Source: Alkaliphilus hydrothermalis
Lineage (GTDB): Bacteria > Bacillota > Clostridia > Peptostreptococcales > Natronincolaceae
NCBI RefSeq assembly: GCF_016908555.1
Contig: NZ_JAFBEE010000011.1
Location: 1-64,000, forward strand
Length of the DNA: 64,000 nucleotides
Direction of reading: 5' to 3'
Shown here: positions 7,177 through 15,715 of the stretch, in pieces
How positions within the stretch are numbered: position 1 is the first letter of the stretch
How the letters are laid out: each line of letters opens with the position of its first letter
The notes under the pieces: generated by a model
The model's input: the letters and a program-made list of their open reading frames with translations, nothing else
The model's database searches: none
What the model was told of the DNA's origin: nothing
Program-made: the position numbers and the translations under genes

Positions 7177-7605
7177 CTAAATTTCAAGCATTTCTGGCTT
7201 TTGAGCTTCGTGATTATGTTGAGCGCCAGCATATACTTTTAATTTTTTAACCATTTGTCTTCCTAATCTTGTCTTTGGAAGCATGCCTTTTATTGCATTG
7301 TACATAACTTTTTCAGGCTTTTCAGCTAACATTCTTCTGAATGGAATTTGTCTTAATCCACCTGGATGTCCTGTGTGGTAAGTATACATCTTTTGATCTA
7401 GCTTCTTACCTGTTAATTCTACCTTCTCAGCGTTGATAACAATAACGAAATCTCCTGTATCTACATGAGGTGTATATTCTGGTTTGTGCTTACCTCTTAA
7501 AATTGTCGCTACTTCTGTAGCTAAACGACCTAAAGTTTTACCTTCTGCGTCAACTACATACCACTTTCTTTCTACTTCACTGGCTTTTGCCATATATGAC
7601 TTCAT
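7177..7605 (-). CDS. rplM: 50S ribosomal protein L13
   Basis: 142 residues, full length. Typical ERKWYVVDAEGKTLGRLAT, RGKHKPEYTPHVDTGDFV and HPGGLR motifs. L13 is an early assembly protein of the large subunit. First gene of the L13-S9 operon, with its own promoter and a roughly 100-base leader that may contain the Firmicute L13 leader structure. Confidence 0.97.
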   Translation of the reverse strand: MKSYMAKASEVERKWYVVDAEGKTLGRLATEVATILRGKHKPEYTPHVDTGDFVIVINAEKVELTGKKLDQKMYTYHTGHPGGLRQIPFRRMLAEKPEKVMYNAIKGMLPKTRLGRQMVKKLKVYAGAQHNHEAQKPEMLEI

Positions 7606-7712
7606 CGTTTTCCCTCCTTAAAGTACTGGTGAGTATTCATCTCATTTAGTTTCCTCGTGCAATCTATATACAACGACCCGGGGCTAGTGGATCATTTATA
7701 CACACTGTAATT

Positions 7713-7741
7713 ATTGTAATACAACCTACCTAGTGTGTCAA
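7713..7741 (-). promoter_or_regulatory. Promoter of rplM-rpsI
   Basis: On the minus strand TTGACA (7741-7736), a 17-bp spacer and TACAAT (7718-7713). The -35 box lies within the last codons of truA. The leader from about 7706 to 7606 precedes rplM. Confidence 0.8.
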
Positions 7742-8476
7742 GGGGTAAAATACTTTATCTAGATATAATCCTTGGGGTGGGGCTTTATGTCCTGCAAAAT
7801 TCCTGTTACCTTCTTTAATTGCCTTAATAATATCTTCCTCAGATTTCTTATAAGTCCCCAATTCTATTAGTGTTCCAACCATTATTCTAACCATATTGTA
7901 GAGAAATCCATTGCCTTCAAAGCTGATCCATAAGCAGTCACCTTTTTCTTCTATTTCAATGCTATGAATAGTTCGTACAGTGTCAACTGTACTACTACCA
8001 CTGGACATAAAACCTTTAAAGTCATGGGTACCAACAAACAACTCTTTCCCTTTTATGATCTTATCCATATCTAGTTTTCTTGAGAAATGATATGCATAAT
8101 TCCTAAGTAGCGGACTTCTATGTTCCCCCCTATGGATTTGGTAAACATATCTCTTTCCTATGGCGCTGTAACGGGCATGGAATTCCATAGGCACCTCAAT
8201 TGCCTTTTTAACGCTTATATCCATCGGTAAGAGACTGTTCATGACTAAGGGTAGTCTAGGGGTAGGTATAGATGATTGTAGCTGAAAACTGGCGTTTTGT
8301 CCCTTTGCATGGACCTTTGAATCAGTTCTCCCTGATCCATGGACTATAATTGAGCTGCCAGTTAAGTTTTCTAAAACCTTCATAATCTCTTCTTGTATTG
8401 TTTTTCCATTGGGCTGAATTTGCCAGCCACAATAGTTTGTTCCATCATATTCGACCTCAATCAAGATATTTCTCAT
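7730..8476 (-). CDS. truA: tRNA pseudouridine(38-40) synthase TruA
   Basis: 248 residues, normal length. Catalytic aspartate is in GSGRTDSKVHAKGQ near residue 52; EYDGTNYCGWQIQPNG at the N-terminus and NGFLYNMVRIMVGTL near the C-terminus are the other family motifs. Modifies the anticodon arm of many tRNAs. Lies 59 bases after ecfT in the conserved rplQ-ecf-truA-rplM order; its 3' end hosts the rplM promoter. Confidence 0.95.
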   Translation of the reverse strand: MRNILIEVEYDGTNYCGWQIQPNGKTIQEEIMKVLENLTGSSIIVHGSGRTDSKVHAKGQNASFQLQSSIPTPRLPLVMNSLLPMDISVKKAIEVPMEFHARYSAIGKRYVYQIHRGEHRSPLLRNYAYHFSRKLDMDKIIKGKELFVGTHDFKGFMSSGSSTVDTVRTIHSIEIEEKGDCLWISFEGNGFLYNMVRIMVGTLIELGTYKKSEEDIIKAIKEGNRNFAGHKAPPQGLYLDKVFYPLTH

Positions 8477-8535
8477 ATAACCATCCCTGTTCTATTCGTT
8501 CCTTACTTTTTCTAGTTTTGCCAAAGGTTCTAAAA

Positions 8536-9336
8536 TTAAGTCATTATTCTAATCGAAATGATTGTAGCTAGTAGTAATCCGACGATTAAAATGCTGACAA
8601 AATCTTTGCTACTCATACTTAATTGCTTCATTCGTGTACGAAGATCCCCTCCACGGTAGCATCTTGCTTCCATTGCCATGGCCAACTCGTCAGCACGGCG
8701 GAAGGCACTTATGAATAGAGGTACTAGCAAGGGCACTAGTCCTTTTGCTCTATTAATAATATTACCACTTTCAAAGTCTGCTCCCCTTGCAATCTGAGCC
8801 TTCATTATTTTATCTGTTTCCTCCAGTAGTGTTGGGATAAAACGAAGGGCTATCGTCATCATCATCGCCAGTTCATGGGCTGGGACTCCAATTTTTTTAA
8901 AGGGTTTCAATAGTCTTTCAATTCCGTCAGTCAATGCTATTGGTGTTGTGGTTAAGGTCAGTAGGGATGTCCCCATTACCAAAAAGATTAATCTAACTGC
9001 CATAAAACTACCTTGGTATAATCCTTCTCTGGTAATATTAAGTCGCCCATAACCCCAAATAATGTTACCGGGGGTCATAAATATATTTATTAAAAAAGTA
9101 ATCATAATGATAATTCTTAAAGGCTTAATTCCTTTTATTATAAATTTCATAGGAATTTTGGATAGATATATACAGATGAATATGAATCCTCCTAATATCG
9201 TATACGAAAGGAAGTTCATGCCAATAAATAATGCTGCTATAATGGCAAAGGTTGTTAGAATTTTCGTCCTAGGATCTAGCTTATGGAGAAAAGATCCTGT
9301 TGGATAGTGTTGTCCAATAGTAATATCTTTAAGCAT
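8536..9336 (-). CDS. ecfT: Energy-coupling factor transporter transmembrane protein EcfT
   Basis: 266-residue membrane subunit of the shared ECF vitamin/metal importer module. It has about five to six hydrophobic segments, GQHYPTGSFLHKLDPRTK at the N-terminus, and two coupling-helix motifs, AQIARGADF and AMEARCYRGG, the latter with Cys in place of Gly in the Ala-Arg-Gly signature. Start overlaps ecfA2 by eight bases, implying translational coupling. Substrate is set by S-components encoded elsewhere. Confidence 0.93.
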   Translation of the reverse strand: MLKDITIGQHYPTGSFLHKLDPRTKILTTFAIIAALFIGMNFLSYTILGGFIFICIYLSKIPMKFIIKGIKPLRIIIMITFLINIFMTPGNIIWGYGRLNITREGLYQGSFMAVRLIFLVMGTSLLTLTTTPIALTDGIERLLKPFKKIGVPAHELAMMMTIALRFIPTLLEETDKIMKAQIARGADFESGNIINRAKGLVPLLVPLFISAFRRADELAMAMEARCYRGGDLRTRMKQLSMSSKDFVSILIVGLLLATIISIRIMT

Positions 9337-10192
9337 TTTTCCTTCTCCTTATCCATTTCATAATCTCATCCTTCGCCTCTTCTACTGTAAATATGTCATC
9401 ATTAAAGCTAGGATCAATTTCCTTAAGCTTTTTCATAACATAAGATATTTGGGGTATTCCTAGACCGATGGACTCCAGCTTTTCTACTTGTCTGAAGGTT
9501 TCTCTGGCGGTTCCTGTTATCGCCACGCTTCCCTTATGCATAACAATTATTCTTCCTACTAGCTTTGCGATATCCTCCATGCTATGGGATACTAATATAA
9601 CAGTACTACCCATTTGCTCATGGAGGTGCTTGATTTGTTGGAGTATTTCATCTCGACTTTTTGGATCTAAGCCTGCTGTCGGTTCATCTAGGATTAGCAC
9701 CTCTGGCTTCATGGCTAAGACTCCTGCTATTGCAACTCTTCTGCGCTGTCCACCACTTAACTCAAATGGAGATCGGTCCTTAAGTTCTTCATAAGGAAGT
9801 TTAACTAACCCCATAGCTTCCTTTACCCGATTCTCTACTTCCGACTCCGATAATCCTAAATTAATGGGACCAAAGGCTATATCCTTGTAGACCGTCTCTT
9901 CAAATAATTGATGTTCTGGATATTGAAAAACTAGACCAACTTTTTTTCTGATTTCTGGCATTTTAACATTCTTATCTGTAATGTCTAGATTATTAATGTA
10001 TATCTTACCAGATGTAGGTTTTAACAGCCCATTAAGGTGCTGTGTCAGGGTGGATTTTCCAGAACCTGTATGTCCGATTAATCCAATAAACTCCCCTTGT
10101 TTGATCTCGATACTCACATGATCTAGAGCTTTACTCTCAAAGGGACTCTTGGGATTATAAATGTAGGTTAGATTTTCTATTTTAATTGACAT
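9329..10192 (-). CDS. ecfA2: ECF transporter ATPase EcfA2
   Basis: 287-residue ABC ATPase. Walker A GHTGSGKST, Q-loop VFQYPEHQLFEETV, signature LSGGQRRR, Walker B VLILDEPTAGLD and H-loop LVSHSMED are all intact. The FQYPEHQLFEETV Q-loop variant marks the EcfA2 subunit. Partner of EcfA1 and EcfT; overlaps ecfA1 by 16 bases and ecfT by eight. Confidence 0.94.
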   Translation of the reverse strand: MSIKIENLTYIYNPKSPFESKALDHVSIEIKQGEFIGLIGHTGSGKSTLTQHLNGLLKPTSGKIYINNLDITDKNVKMPEIRKKVGLVFQYPEHQLFEETVYKDIAFGPINLGLSESEVENRVKEAMGLVKLPYEELKDRSPFELSGGQRRRVAIAGVLAMKPEVLILDEPTAGLDPKSRDEILQQIKHLHEQMGSTVILVSHSMEDIAKLVGRIIVMHKGSVAITGTARETFRQVEKLESIGLGIPQISYVMKKLKEIDPSFNDDIFTVEEAKDEIMKWIRRRKNA

Positions 10193-11013
10193 AGTTTTTT
10201 CACCATCTCATCCACTGTAAGTATATCACTAGGTATATCTATACCTTCTTTTATTAACTCATGGGCTAGGTCCGTCACCTGTGGCACGTCAAGTCCTAAG
10301 GCCTTTAGCTTGTCCACCTGTGAGAACACTTCTCCTGGTGTGCCCTGTAAAATTATTTTTCCAGCCTCCATCACAACAACACGGTCAGCTTCTACAGCTT
10401 CCTCCATGAAGTGGGTTATATGAATGACAGTTATGTTTTCCTCTTTATTAAGCTTCTTAATGGTATTGATTACTTCTTTACGCCCAGATGGATCTAACAT
10501 AGCAGTCGGTTCATCTAATACAATACAGTCAGGCCTCATGGCAATTACACCTGCAATTGCTATTCTTTGTTTTTGTCCTCCCGACAACATATGGGGAGCT
10601 TTTCCTCTAAAATCCAGCATGTCAACGCTCTTCAATGCTTCCTCTACACGTTTTACAATTTCCTCAGAGGGTATTCCAAGGTTCTCTGGTCCAAAGGCAA
10701 CATCCTCTTCTACAATGGTGGCTACGATCTGATTATCAGGATTTTGAAAAACCATTCCAGCAGTTTGTCTAATTTCCCAAACGCGGTCTTCATCCTTAGT
10801 ATTTAGGCCCTTGACAATAACATCCCCAGATGCAGGAAGCAACAGAGCGTTCAAGTGTTTTGCAAAAGTTGATTTGCCTGAGCCATTATGACCAATAATC
10901 ACAACAAATTCACCTTTGTAGATGTTTAAAGAAACCTCATCTAGAGCTGTAACTTCTTTTTCATTTGTTCTGTATTGATATAGTAACTTGTCTGTGGTAA
11001 TCATATCTCCCAT
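10177..11013 (-). CDS. ecfA1: ECF transporter ATPase EcfA1
   Basis: 278 residues. Walker A GHNGSGKST, Q-loop VFQNPDNQIVATIVEED (the EcfA1 form), signature LSGGQKQR, Walker B CIVLDEPTAMLD and H-loop ITHFMEEA are intact. First gene of ecfA1-ecfA2-ecfT-truA, starting after a promoter and a 150-base leader holding a long hairpin. AAGGGA precedes the ATG. Confidence 0.94.
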   Translation of the reverse strand: MGDMITTDKLLYQYRTNEKEVTALDEVSLNIYKGEFVVIIGHNGSGKSTFAKHLNALLLPASGDVIVKGLNTKDEDRVWEIRQTAGMVFQNPDNQIVATIVEEDVAFGPENLGIPSEEIVKRVEEALKSVDMLDFRGKAPHMLSGGQKQRIAIAGVIAMRPDCIVLDEPTAMLDPSGRKEVINTIKKLNKEENITVIHITHFMEEAVEADRVVVMEAGKIILQGTPGEVFSQVDKLKALGLDVPQVTDLAHELIKEGIDIPSDILTVDEMVKKLCQLK

Positions 11014-11048
11014 TCTGATCCCTTCTCTTCACTAAAAATGGAGTTAAA

Positions 11049-11115
11049 ATACATAAAAATTATAACCAACATTCTCATCAGTTAGAGTTCGTATCATCTA
11101 TAATTTTTTATGTAT
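11049..11115 (-). promoter_or_regulatory. Large leader hairpin upstream of ecfA1
   Basis: Arms ATACATAAAAATTATA (11049-11064) and TATAATTTTTTATGTAT (11099-11115) form a nearly perfect 16-bp stem with a single extra A, enclosing a 34-base loop that is far less AT-rich and contains CTC/GAG pairing potential. It lies in the transcribed leader of the ecf operon. No known riboswitch class recognised; a small MITE is the alternative. Confidence 0.5.
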
Positions 11116-11174
11116 TGTAAATCAATAGTTACCGCCTACTATTTAGTGGAATTTACTTTTAAAAATCCATCTAT

Positions 11175-11204
11175 ATTATACCCTATTTTAGTAGGAACTT
11201 CCAA
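11175..11204 (-). promoter_or_regulatory. Promoter of the ecfA1 operon
   Basis: On the minus strand TTGGAA (11204-11199), an 18-bp spacer and a perfect TATAAT (11180-11175). It lies just past the rplQ terminator, making ecfA1-ecfA2-ecfT-truA an independent unit. Confidence 0.7.
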
Positions 11205-11241
11205 TGTTAAGGACTTTCAATCATCTAGAATATTTTTCCTG

Positions 11242-11278
11242 TGATAAAAAACAGGGACTAAGCTATTAACTTAATCCC
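11242..11278 (-). terminator. Terminator at the end of the ribosomal supercluster (after rplQ)
   Basis: On the minus strand GGGATTAAG, loop, CTTAGTCCC (11278-11270 and 11262-11254) followed by TGTTTTTTATC. Nine-bp stem including one G-U pair. Confidence 0.85.
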
Positions 11279-11289
11279 TCCTATCTATT

Positions 11290-11631
11290 CTAAACTAATT
11301 CAAGAATAACTGCTTCTGCTCCGTCGCCTCTTCTTTGTCCAAGCTTCATGATGCGAGTATATCCACCATTCTTTTCTTGATACTTTGGTGCGATTTCATC
11401 AAATAAGTTTTTAACTACAGTTTCTTCTGTAATGAAAGCCATAGCTTGTCTTCTTGCATGAAGATCTCCTCTTTTACCGAGGGTAATCATCTTTTCAGCT
11501 AGTCTTCTTGTTTCCTTTGCTCTTGCCTCTGTTGTTTGAATCTTACCATTTTTAAGTAAACTTGTTACTAAGTTTCTTAGCATCAGGTTTCTATGGGCTG
11601 ATTCACGTCCTAATTTACGATACTGAGCCAC
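11290..11631 (-). CDS. rplQ: 50S ribosomal protein L17
   Basis: 113 residues, full length, beginning AQYRKLGRESAHRNLMLRNL and ending RRGDGAEAVILELV as in other Firmicutes. Last gene of the alpha operon, 26 bases behind rpoA, followed by a terminator. Confidence 0.97.
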   Translation of the reverse strand: MAQYRKLGRESAHRNLMLRNLVTSLLKNGKIQTTEARAKETRRLAEKMITLGKRGDLHARRQAMAFITEETVVKNLFDEIAPKYQEKNGGYTRIMKLGQRRGDGAEAVILELV

Positions 11632-11657
11632 GTTGATCCCTCCTTACTTCTACCTTG

Positions 11658-12605
11658 TTAATCTTCGCTAGGTCTTAAGCCTAAGCCTAATTCCTCCAGC
11701 TTCTTTTGTACTTCTTCTAATGATTTCTTACCAAGATTTCTAACCTTCATCATGTCTTCTTCAGACTTTAGGGTTAGTTCTTCAACTGTATTGATCCCCG
11801 CACGCTTTAGACAGTTATATGAACGAACTGAAAGGTCTAGTTCTTCGATGGTCATCTCTAGAACTTTTTCCTTCTTGTCTTCTTCTTTTTGTACCATGAT
11901 CTCTACGTCGTTAACATGTTCAGTTAGGGTAATGAATAGATTTAAGTGTTCATTCATAATTTTTGCTGCCAAAGAAACTGCTTCATCAGGCTTAATACTT
12001 CCATCAGTGAAGACTTCTATGACTAACTTGTCATAATCAGTTACTTGACCGACTCTTGTGTTTTCAACTGCATAGCTTACTTTTCTAACTGGCGTGAAAA
12101 TGGAATCCACTGGTATAATTCCGATTGGCATACCTGCATGCTTGTTATTTTCGCTGGAGATATAGCCGCGTCCATTGGTTATATTAATTTCCATGTTGAG
12201 TCTTGCATCTGAATCAAGAGTTGCAATGTGCATTTCAGGATTAAGAATCTCAACATCTGCATCAGCAATAATATCACCAGCAGTAACTGGTCCAACTTCA
12301 TCAGCTTCAATACGGATTGTTTTAGGTTCATTTCCATGAAGTTTTACTGATAATCCCTTCATGTTTAATATGATTTCTGTTACATCTTCCTTAACCCCTG
12401 GGATTGTGGAAAACTCGTGCATTACACCATCAATCTTGATGGAGGTAACAGCAGCCCCTGGTAATGAAGATAGCATAATTCTTCTTAAAGAATTTCCTAA
12501 TGTTGTTCCGTAACCTCTTTCTAGGGGCTCTACAACAAACTTGCCATAGGTATTGTCTTCACTTACCTCAACAATTTCCACTTTAGGTTTTTCCATTTCA
12601 ATCAT
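11658..12605 (-). CDS. rpoA: RNA polymerase subunit alpha
   Basis: 315 residues. The N-terminal dimerisation domain (EPLERGYGTTLGNSLRR, residues about 27-43) nucleates polymerase assembly; the C-terminal domain (ELDLSVRSYNCLKRAGI...VRNLGKKSLEEV) binds UP elements and activators. Both are complete. Typical S13-S11-S4-alpha-L17 placement. Confidence 0.98.
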   Translation of the reverse strand: MIEMEKPKVEIVEVSEDNTYGKFVVEPLERGYGTTLGNSLRRIMLSSLPGAAVTSIKIDGVMHEFSTIPGVKEDVTEIILNMKGLSVKLHGNEPKTIRIEADEVGPVTAGDIIADADVEILNPEMHIATLDSDARLNMEINITNGRGYISSENNKHAGMPIGIIPVDSIFTPVRKVSYAVENTRVGQVTDYDKLVIEVFTDGSIKPDEAVSLAAKIMNEHLNLFITLTEHVNDVEIMVQKEEDKKEKVLEMTIEELDLSVRSYNCLKRAGINTVEELTLKSEEDMMKVRNLGKKSLEEVQKKLEELGLGLRPSED

Positions 12606-12670
12606 GATTATAAACCCTCCTTTAAGTCTATTTACTATATATCTTGAGGGTAACTGATTCTAATAAATTA

Positions 12671-13294
12671 TTATCTAGAATATAACTCTACGATTAGATT
12701 TTCAGCAATTGGTAGATCTATATCTTCTCTTGAAGGCAATGAAACAATTTTTCCCTCTAATTTTTCCATATCTACTGTTAACCAATTTGGTACTGATCCA
12801 TTGAAGTTTTCAACGATTGCCTTAAACTTCTCAGAACTCTTAGACTTATCTCTAACAGCAATTACATCTCCAACTTTTACTAAATAAGATGGGATATCCA
12901 CCTTTTGTCCATTTACAGTAAAGTGTCCATGTACTACTGACTGTCTTGCTTGTGCTCTTGATGTACCAAAGCCTAATCTGTAAACGATATTATCTAAACG
13001 AGTTTCACAAATTCTTAATAAGTTATCACCTGTGATTCCCTGTTGCTTGTCAGCCATTTCGAAGTATTTTCTAAATTGAGTTTCTAAAACCCCGTAGAAT
13101 CTCTTCGCCTTTTGCTTTTCTCTTAATTGAATACCGTAGTTTGAAAGTTTCTTTCTGCTTTGTCCGTGCTGCCCTGGTGGTACGTTTCTCTTAGTGATCG
13201 CACACTTATCAGAATAACAACGATCTCCCTTTAGGTATAGTTTCATGCCTTCACGTCGACATAATCTACATACTGCATCTGTATATCTAGCCAT
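12671..13294 (-). CDS. rpsD: 30S ribosomal protein S4 (zinc-binding form)
   Basis: 207 residues. Cysteines 9, 12, 26 and 31 form the zinc knuckle of the C+ type S4; the S4 RNA-binding domain (RLDNIVYRLGFGTSRAQARQ) follows at about residue 94. It sits in the alpha operon here, unlike Bacillus subtilis where rpsD is elsewhere. Confidence 0.97.
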   Translation of the reverse strand: MARYTDAVCRLCRREGMKLYLKGDRCYSDKCAITKRNVPPGQHGQSRKKLSNYGIQLREKQKAKRFYGVLETQFRKYFEMADKQQGITGDNLLRICETRLDNIVYRLGFGTSRAQARQSVVHGHFTVNGQKVDIPSYLVKVGDVIAVRDKSKSSEKFKAIVENFNGSVPNWLTVDMEKLEGKIVSLPSREDIDLPIAENLIVELYSR

Positions 13295-13317
13295 TTCTTA
13301 CACCTCCTAATCTTTCA

Positions 13318-13719
13318 CTATACTCTTCTACGTTTTGGTGGTCTACAGCCGTTGTGAGGAATTGGAGTAACATCTTTAATTAAGTTTACTTCAAGACCTG
13401 CTGCTTGCAACGCTCTGATAGCAGCTTCTCTACCAGCTCCTGGCCCCTTAACGTAACATTCAACTGTTCTTAATCCGTGTTCCATAGCAACTTTAGCAGC
13501 AGCTTCAGCAGCCATCTGAGCAGCGAAAGGAGTGGATTTTCTTGAACCTTTGAAGCCTAATTGACCAGCACTAGACCAAGCCAATGTATTACCTTGCATA
13601 TCTGTTAAAGTGATGATTGAGTTATTAAAAGTTGATTGAATATGAGCTTGCCCACGTTCAACATTTTTACGTTCTTTTCTTCTTGTACGAACGGTTTTCT
13701 TCTTTGCAACCTTTGCCAT
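13318..13719 (-). CDS. rpsK: 30S ribosomal protein S11
   Basis: 133 residues. Conserved AHIQSTFNNSIITLTD and C-terminal IKDVTPIPHNGCRPPKRRRV. Platform protein of the small subunit; 22 bases after rpsM. Confidence 0.98.
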   Translation of the reverse strand: MAKVAKKKTVRTRRKERKNVERGQAHIQSTFNNSIITLTDMQGNTLAWSSAGQLGFKGSRKSTPFAAQMAAEAAAKVAMEHGLRTVECYVKGPGAGREAAIRALQAAGLEVNLIKDVTPIPHNGCRPPKRRRV

Positions 13720-13741
13720 GCGGCTAATCCCTCCTTATCTG

Positions 13742-14110
13742 TTATTTCTTCTTCTTACGAGAAACTGTTCTCTTAGGTCCTTTACGAGTACGGGCATTTG
13801 TCTTAGTCTTTTGACCTCTAACAGGTAATCCCTTACTGTGTCTGATACCTCTATAGCATCTAATCTCTCTTAATCTCTTAATGTTTAAAGCGATTTCTCT
13901 TCTTAAGTCCCCTTCTACTGCATACTTGTCAATCTCTGTTCTTAGAGAGTTAACTTCTTCCTCAGTAAGGTCCTTAACTCTAGTATCACTGTTGATACCC
14001 GCCTTAGCTAATATATCATTTGAAGTCTTTCTACCAATTCCGTATATATAAGTTAAGCCAATTTCAATTCTTTTGTCTCTTGGTAAGTCTACCCCAGCTA
14101 TTCTGGCCAT
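13742..14110 (-). CDS. rpsM: 30S ribosomal protein S13
   Basis: 122 residues, starting ARIAGVDLPRDKRIEIGLTY and ending in a basic tail (TVSRKKKK) that contacts P-site tRNA. It is preceded by an unusual 190-base gap with a strong hairpin, which separates the alpha genes from rpmJ. Confidence 0.98.
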   Translation of the reverse strand: MARIAGVDLPRDKRIEIGLTYIYGIGRKTSNDILAKAGINSDTRVKDLTEEEVNSLRTEIDKYAVEGDLRREIALNIKRLREIRCYRGIRHSKGLPVRGQKTKTNARTRKGPKRTVSRKKKK

Positions 14111-14192
14111 TAAAGATTACACCTCCTAAATCGATCTCTACAAGTTACTATTTTCTGCTACACTAATCAACATTAAAAATATATTTATATAG

Positions 14193-14241
14193 TTAGTTAT
14201 CGGGAGTCATTGTTCTGACGCAGCCGGACCCAATAAACTAA
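14193..14241 (-). promoter_or_regulatory. Structured leader upstream of rpsM
   Basis: TTAGTTATCGGG (14193-14204) pairs with CCCAATAAACTAA (14229-14241) with one bulge and one wobble, enclosing a GC-rich internal segment with further GTC/GAC and CTG/CAG pairing. The 190-base rpmJ-rpsM gap is much larger than its neighbours (12-35 bases). A translational operator for an alpha-operon ribosomal protein is a reasonable guess. Confidence 0.55.
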
Positions 14242-14300
14242 TTACCACAATATTGTATTATATCACTAAGAAAAACAAAATACTAGATTAAATTTGAAAT

Positions 14301-14414
14301 TTAACCTTGCTTTTGCTTGTGCTTAGGATTTTCACAAATTACCATTACTCTACCATCTCTTTTGATGATTTTACATTTTTCACAAATTGGTTTTACTGAT
14401 GGTCTAACCTTCAT
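14301..14414 (-). CDS. rpmJ: 50S ribosomal protein L36
   Basis: 37 residues, too short for routine gene calls: MKVRPSVKPICEKCKIIKRD followed by a short stretch ending in PKHKQKQG. Cys11, Cys14, Cys27 and His32 are the zinc ligands, so this is the zinc-binding paralogue. Lies 16 bases after infA, the standard infA-rpmJ-rpsM order. Confidence 0.97.
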   Translation of the reverse strand: MKVRPSVKPICEKCKIIKRDGRVMVICENPKHKQKQG

Positions 14415-14430
14415 TTAAATCCCTCCTCAG

Positions 14431-14649
14431 CTACTTCTTTCTCCAAGTAATTCTACCACGGGTTAAATCATAAGGTGATAATTCTACCGTTACTGTGTCG
14501 CCGGGTAAAATTCTAATAAAATTCATCCTCAATTTGCCTGATATGTGTGCTAAGATTTCATGCCCATTTTCAAGCTGTACAATAAACATCGCATTTGGTA
14601 ATGCTTCTTTTATCGTACCTTCCACCTCAATAACATCCTGCTTTGACAT
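14431..14649 (-). CDS. infA: Translation initiation factor IF-1
   Basis: 72 residues, the usual length; single S1/OB domain (KQDVIEVEGTIKEALPNAMF...ISGKLRMNFIRILPGDTVTVELSPYD in parts). Binds the 30S A site during initiation. Followed by rpmJ. Confidence 0.98.
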   Translation of the reverse strand: MSKQDVIEVEGTIKEALPNAMFIVQLENGHEILAHISGKLRMNFIRILPGDTVTVELSPYDLTRGRITWRKK

Positions 14650-14670
14650 TTGGCAATCAAACCTCCTATC

Positions 14671-14955
14671 TTAATCCAGGGACTTAACTCCCAATCTTTC
14701 AAGCTCTCTTCTGATAAAAGCATTATTCATTTTCTTCTCATTTTGTATACGGTCCTTCACTTCATGGGAAATAATATTAAACTTTGCCAGGTGTTTTATC
14801 TTTTTCTTTTTGGGTTTTTCAATTCTTCTCAAATCCCCATCAGCTATCAAAACATATTCTTCGTCAACCTTACCAACTATGATGAAAATTCTGTTTTGAT
14901 CTCTACCTTTCGTTGCTCTTACCACCTGACCAATTTTGAAATGATTATCTTCCAC
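14671..14955 (-). CDS. KOW-domain RNA-binding protein (L14e-like)
   Basis: 94 residues with a GTG start behind GAGGTGA. The N-terminal half FKIGQVVRATKGRDQN...IIVG is a KOW motif like those of L14e/L24/NusG, and the C-terminal half is basic and helical. This protein regularly occupies the map-infA interval in Clostridia and Bacilli; a ribosome-associated RNA-binding role is presumed but not shown. Confidence 0.85.
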   Translation of the reverse strand: MEDNHFKIGQVVRATKGRDQNRIFIIVGKVDEEYVLIADGDLRRIEKPKKKKIKHLAKFNIISHEVKDRIQNEKKMNNAFIRRELERLGVKSLD

Positions 14956-14968
14956 ATTGTCACCTCTT

Positions 14969-15715
14969 TTATTCTTTTGTTAGAATGATAGGTTCATCCA
15001 CTGTAATGGCAACCGTATGTTCATAATGTGCGGAGTATTCACCGTCAAGTGTCACAACTGTCCATCCGTCAGTTAATACTTTCACCTCAAAAGTCCCTGC
15101 ATTGATCATTGGTTCGATCGCTAAAACCATACCAGCTTTTAGTCTAGGGCCTTTCCCTGGAGGACCATAATTTGGGATTTGGGGTTCTTCATGCATTTTC
15201 GTTCCGATACCATGCCCCACATAGTTTCTGACTACAGAAAAACCACGACTCTCAACATAGGTTTGAATGGCATGGGATATATCTGAAAGCCGATAATTTT
15301 CACGGGCATATTTTATACCTTCGTAAAAGCTTTCCCTTGTCACATCAATTAACTGTTGAGCCCGTTGTTGGATTTTCCCTACTCCATGGGTTTTTGCAGA
15401 ATCACCATAGTAACCTTGATGTATTACTCCAATATCGATACTTATAATATCGCCATCTTCTAGGACTTTTAATCCAGGAATACCATGGACTACTTCATGA
15501 TTAATTGAGGTGCAGATACTGGCGGGGAAACCTCCATAACCTTTGAAGGCAGGCAGTGCACCTCTTTTGAGGATATAAGCCTCTGCCATTTCATCCAACT
15601 GCTTAGTTGTAATCCCCGGTCTAATTGCTTCTTTTAAAACCTCATGTGTCTCAGCAACTATTTTTCCAGCTTCTTGCATGATTTTTATTTCCTGTGGAGA
15701 CTTGAGATAGATCAT
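14969..15715 (-). CDS. map: Methionine aminopeptidase, type I
   Basis: 248 residues, no N-terminal extension. Metal ligands are visible in order: IDIGVIHQGYYGDSAKT (two Asp), GHGIGTKMHEEP (His), LAIEPM (Glu) and AHYEHTVAI (Glu). Removes the initiator Met from nascent chains. Start overlaps the adk stop by one base (TAATG). Confidence 0.97.
   Translation of the reverse strand: MIYLKSPQEIKIMQEAGKIVAETHEVLKEAIRPGITTKQLDEMAEAYILKRGALPAFKGYGGFPASICTSINHEVVHGIPGLKVLEDGDIISIDIGVIHQGYYGDSAKTHGVGKIQQRAQQLIDVTRESFYEGIKYARENYRLSDISHAIQTYVESRGFSVVRNYVGHGIGTKMHEEPQIPNYGPPGKGPRLKAGMVLAIEPMINAGTFEVKVLTDGWTVVTLDGEYSAHYEHTVAITVDEPIILTKE

Noticed and set aside
11065..11098. CTGATGAG in the ecfA1 leader loop recalls a hammerhead ribozyme core
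   Set aside because: The required GAAA/stem II and stem III arrangement around it is absent.
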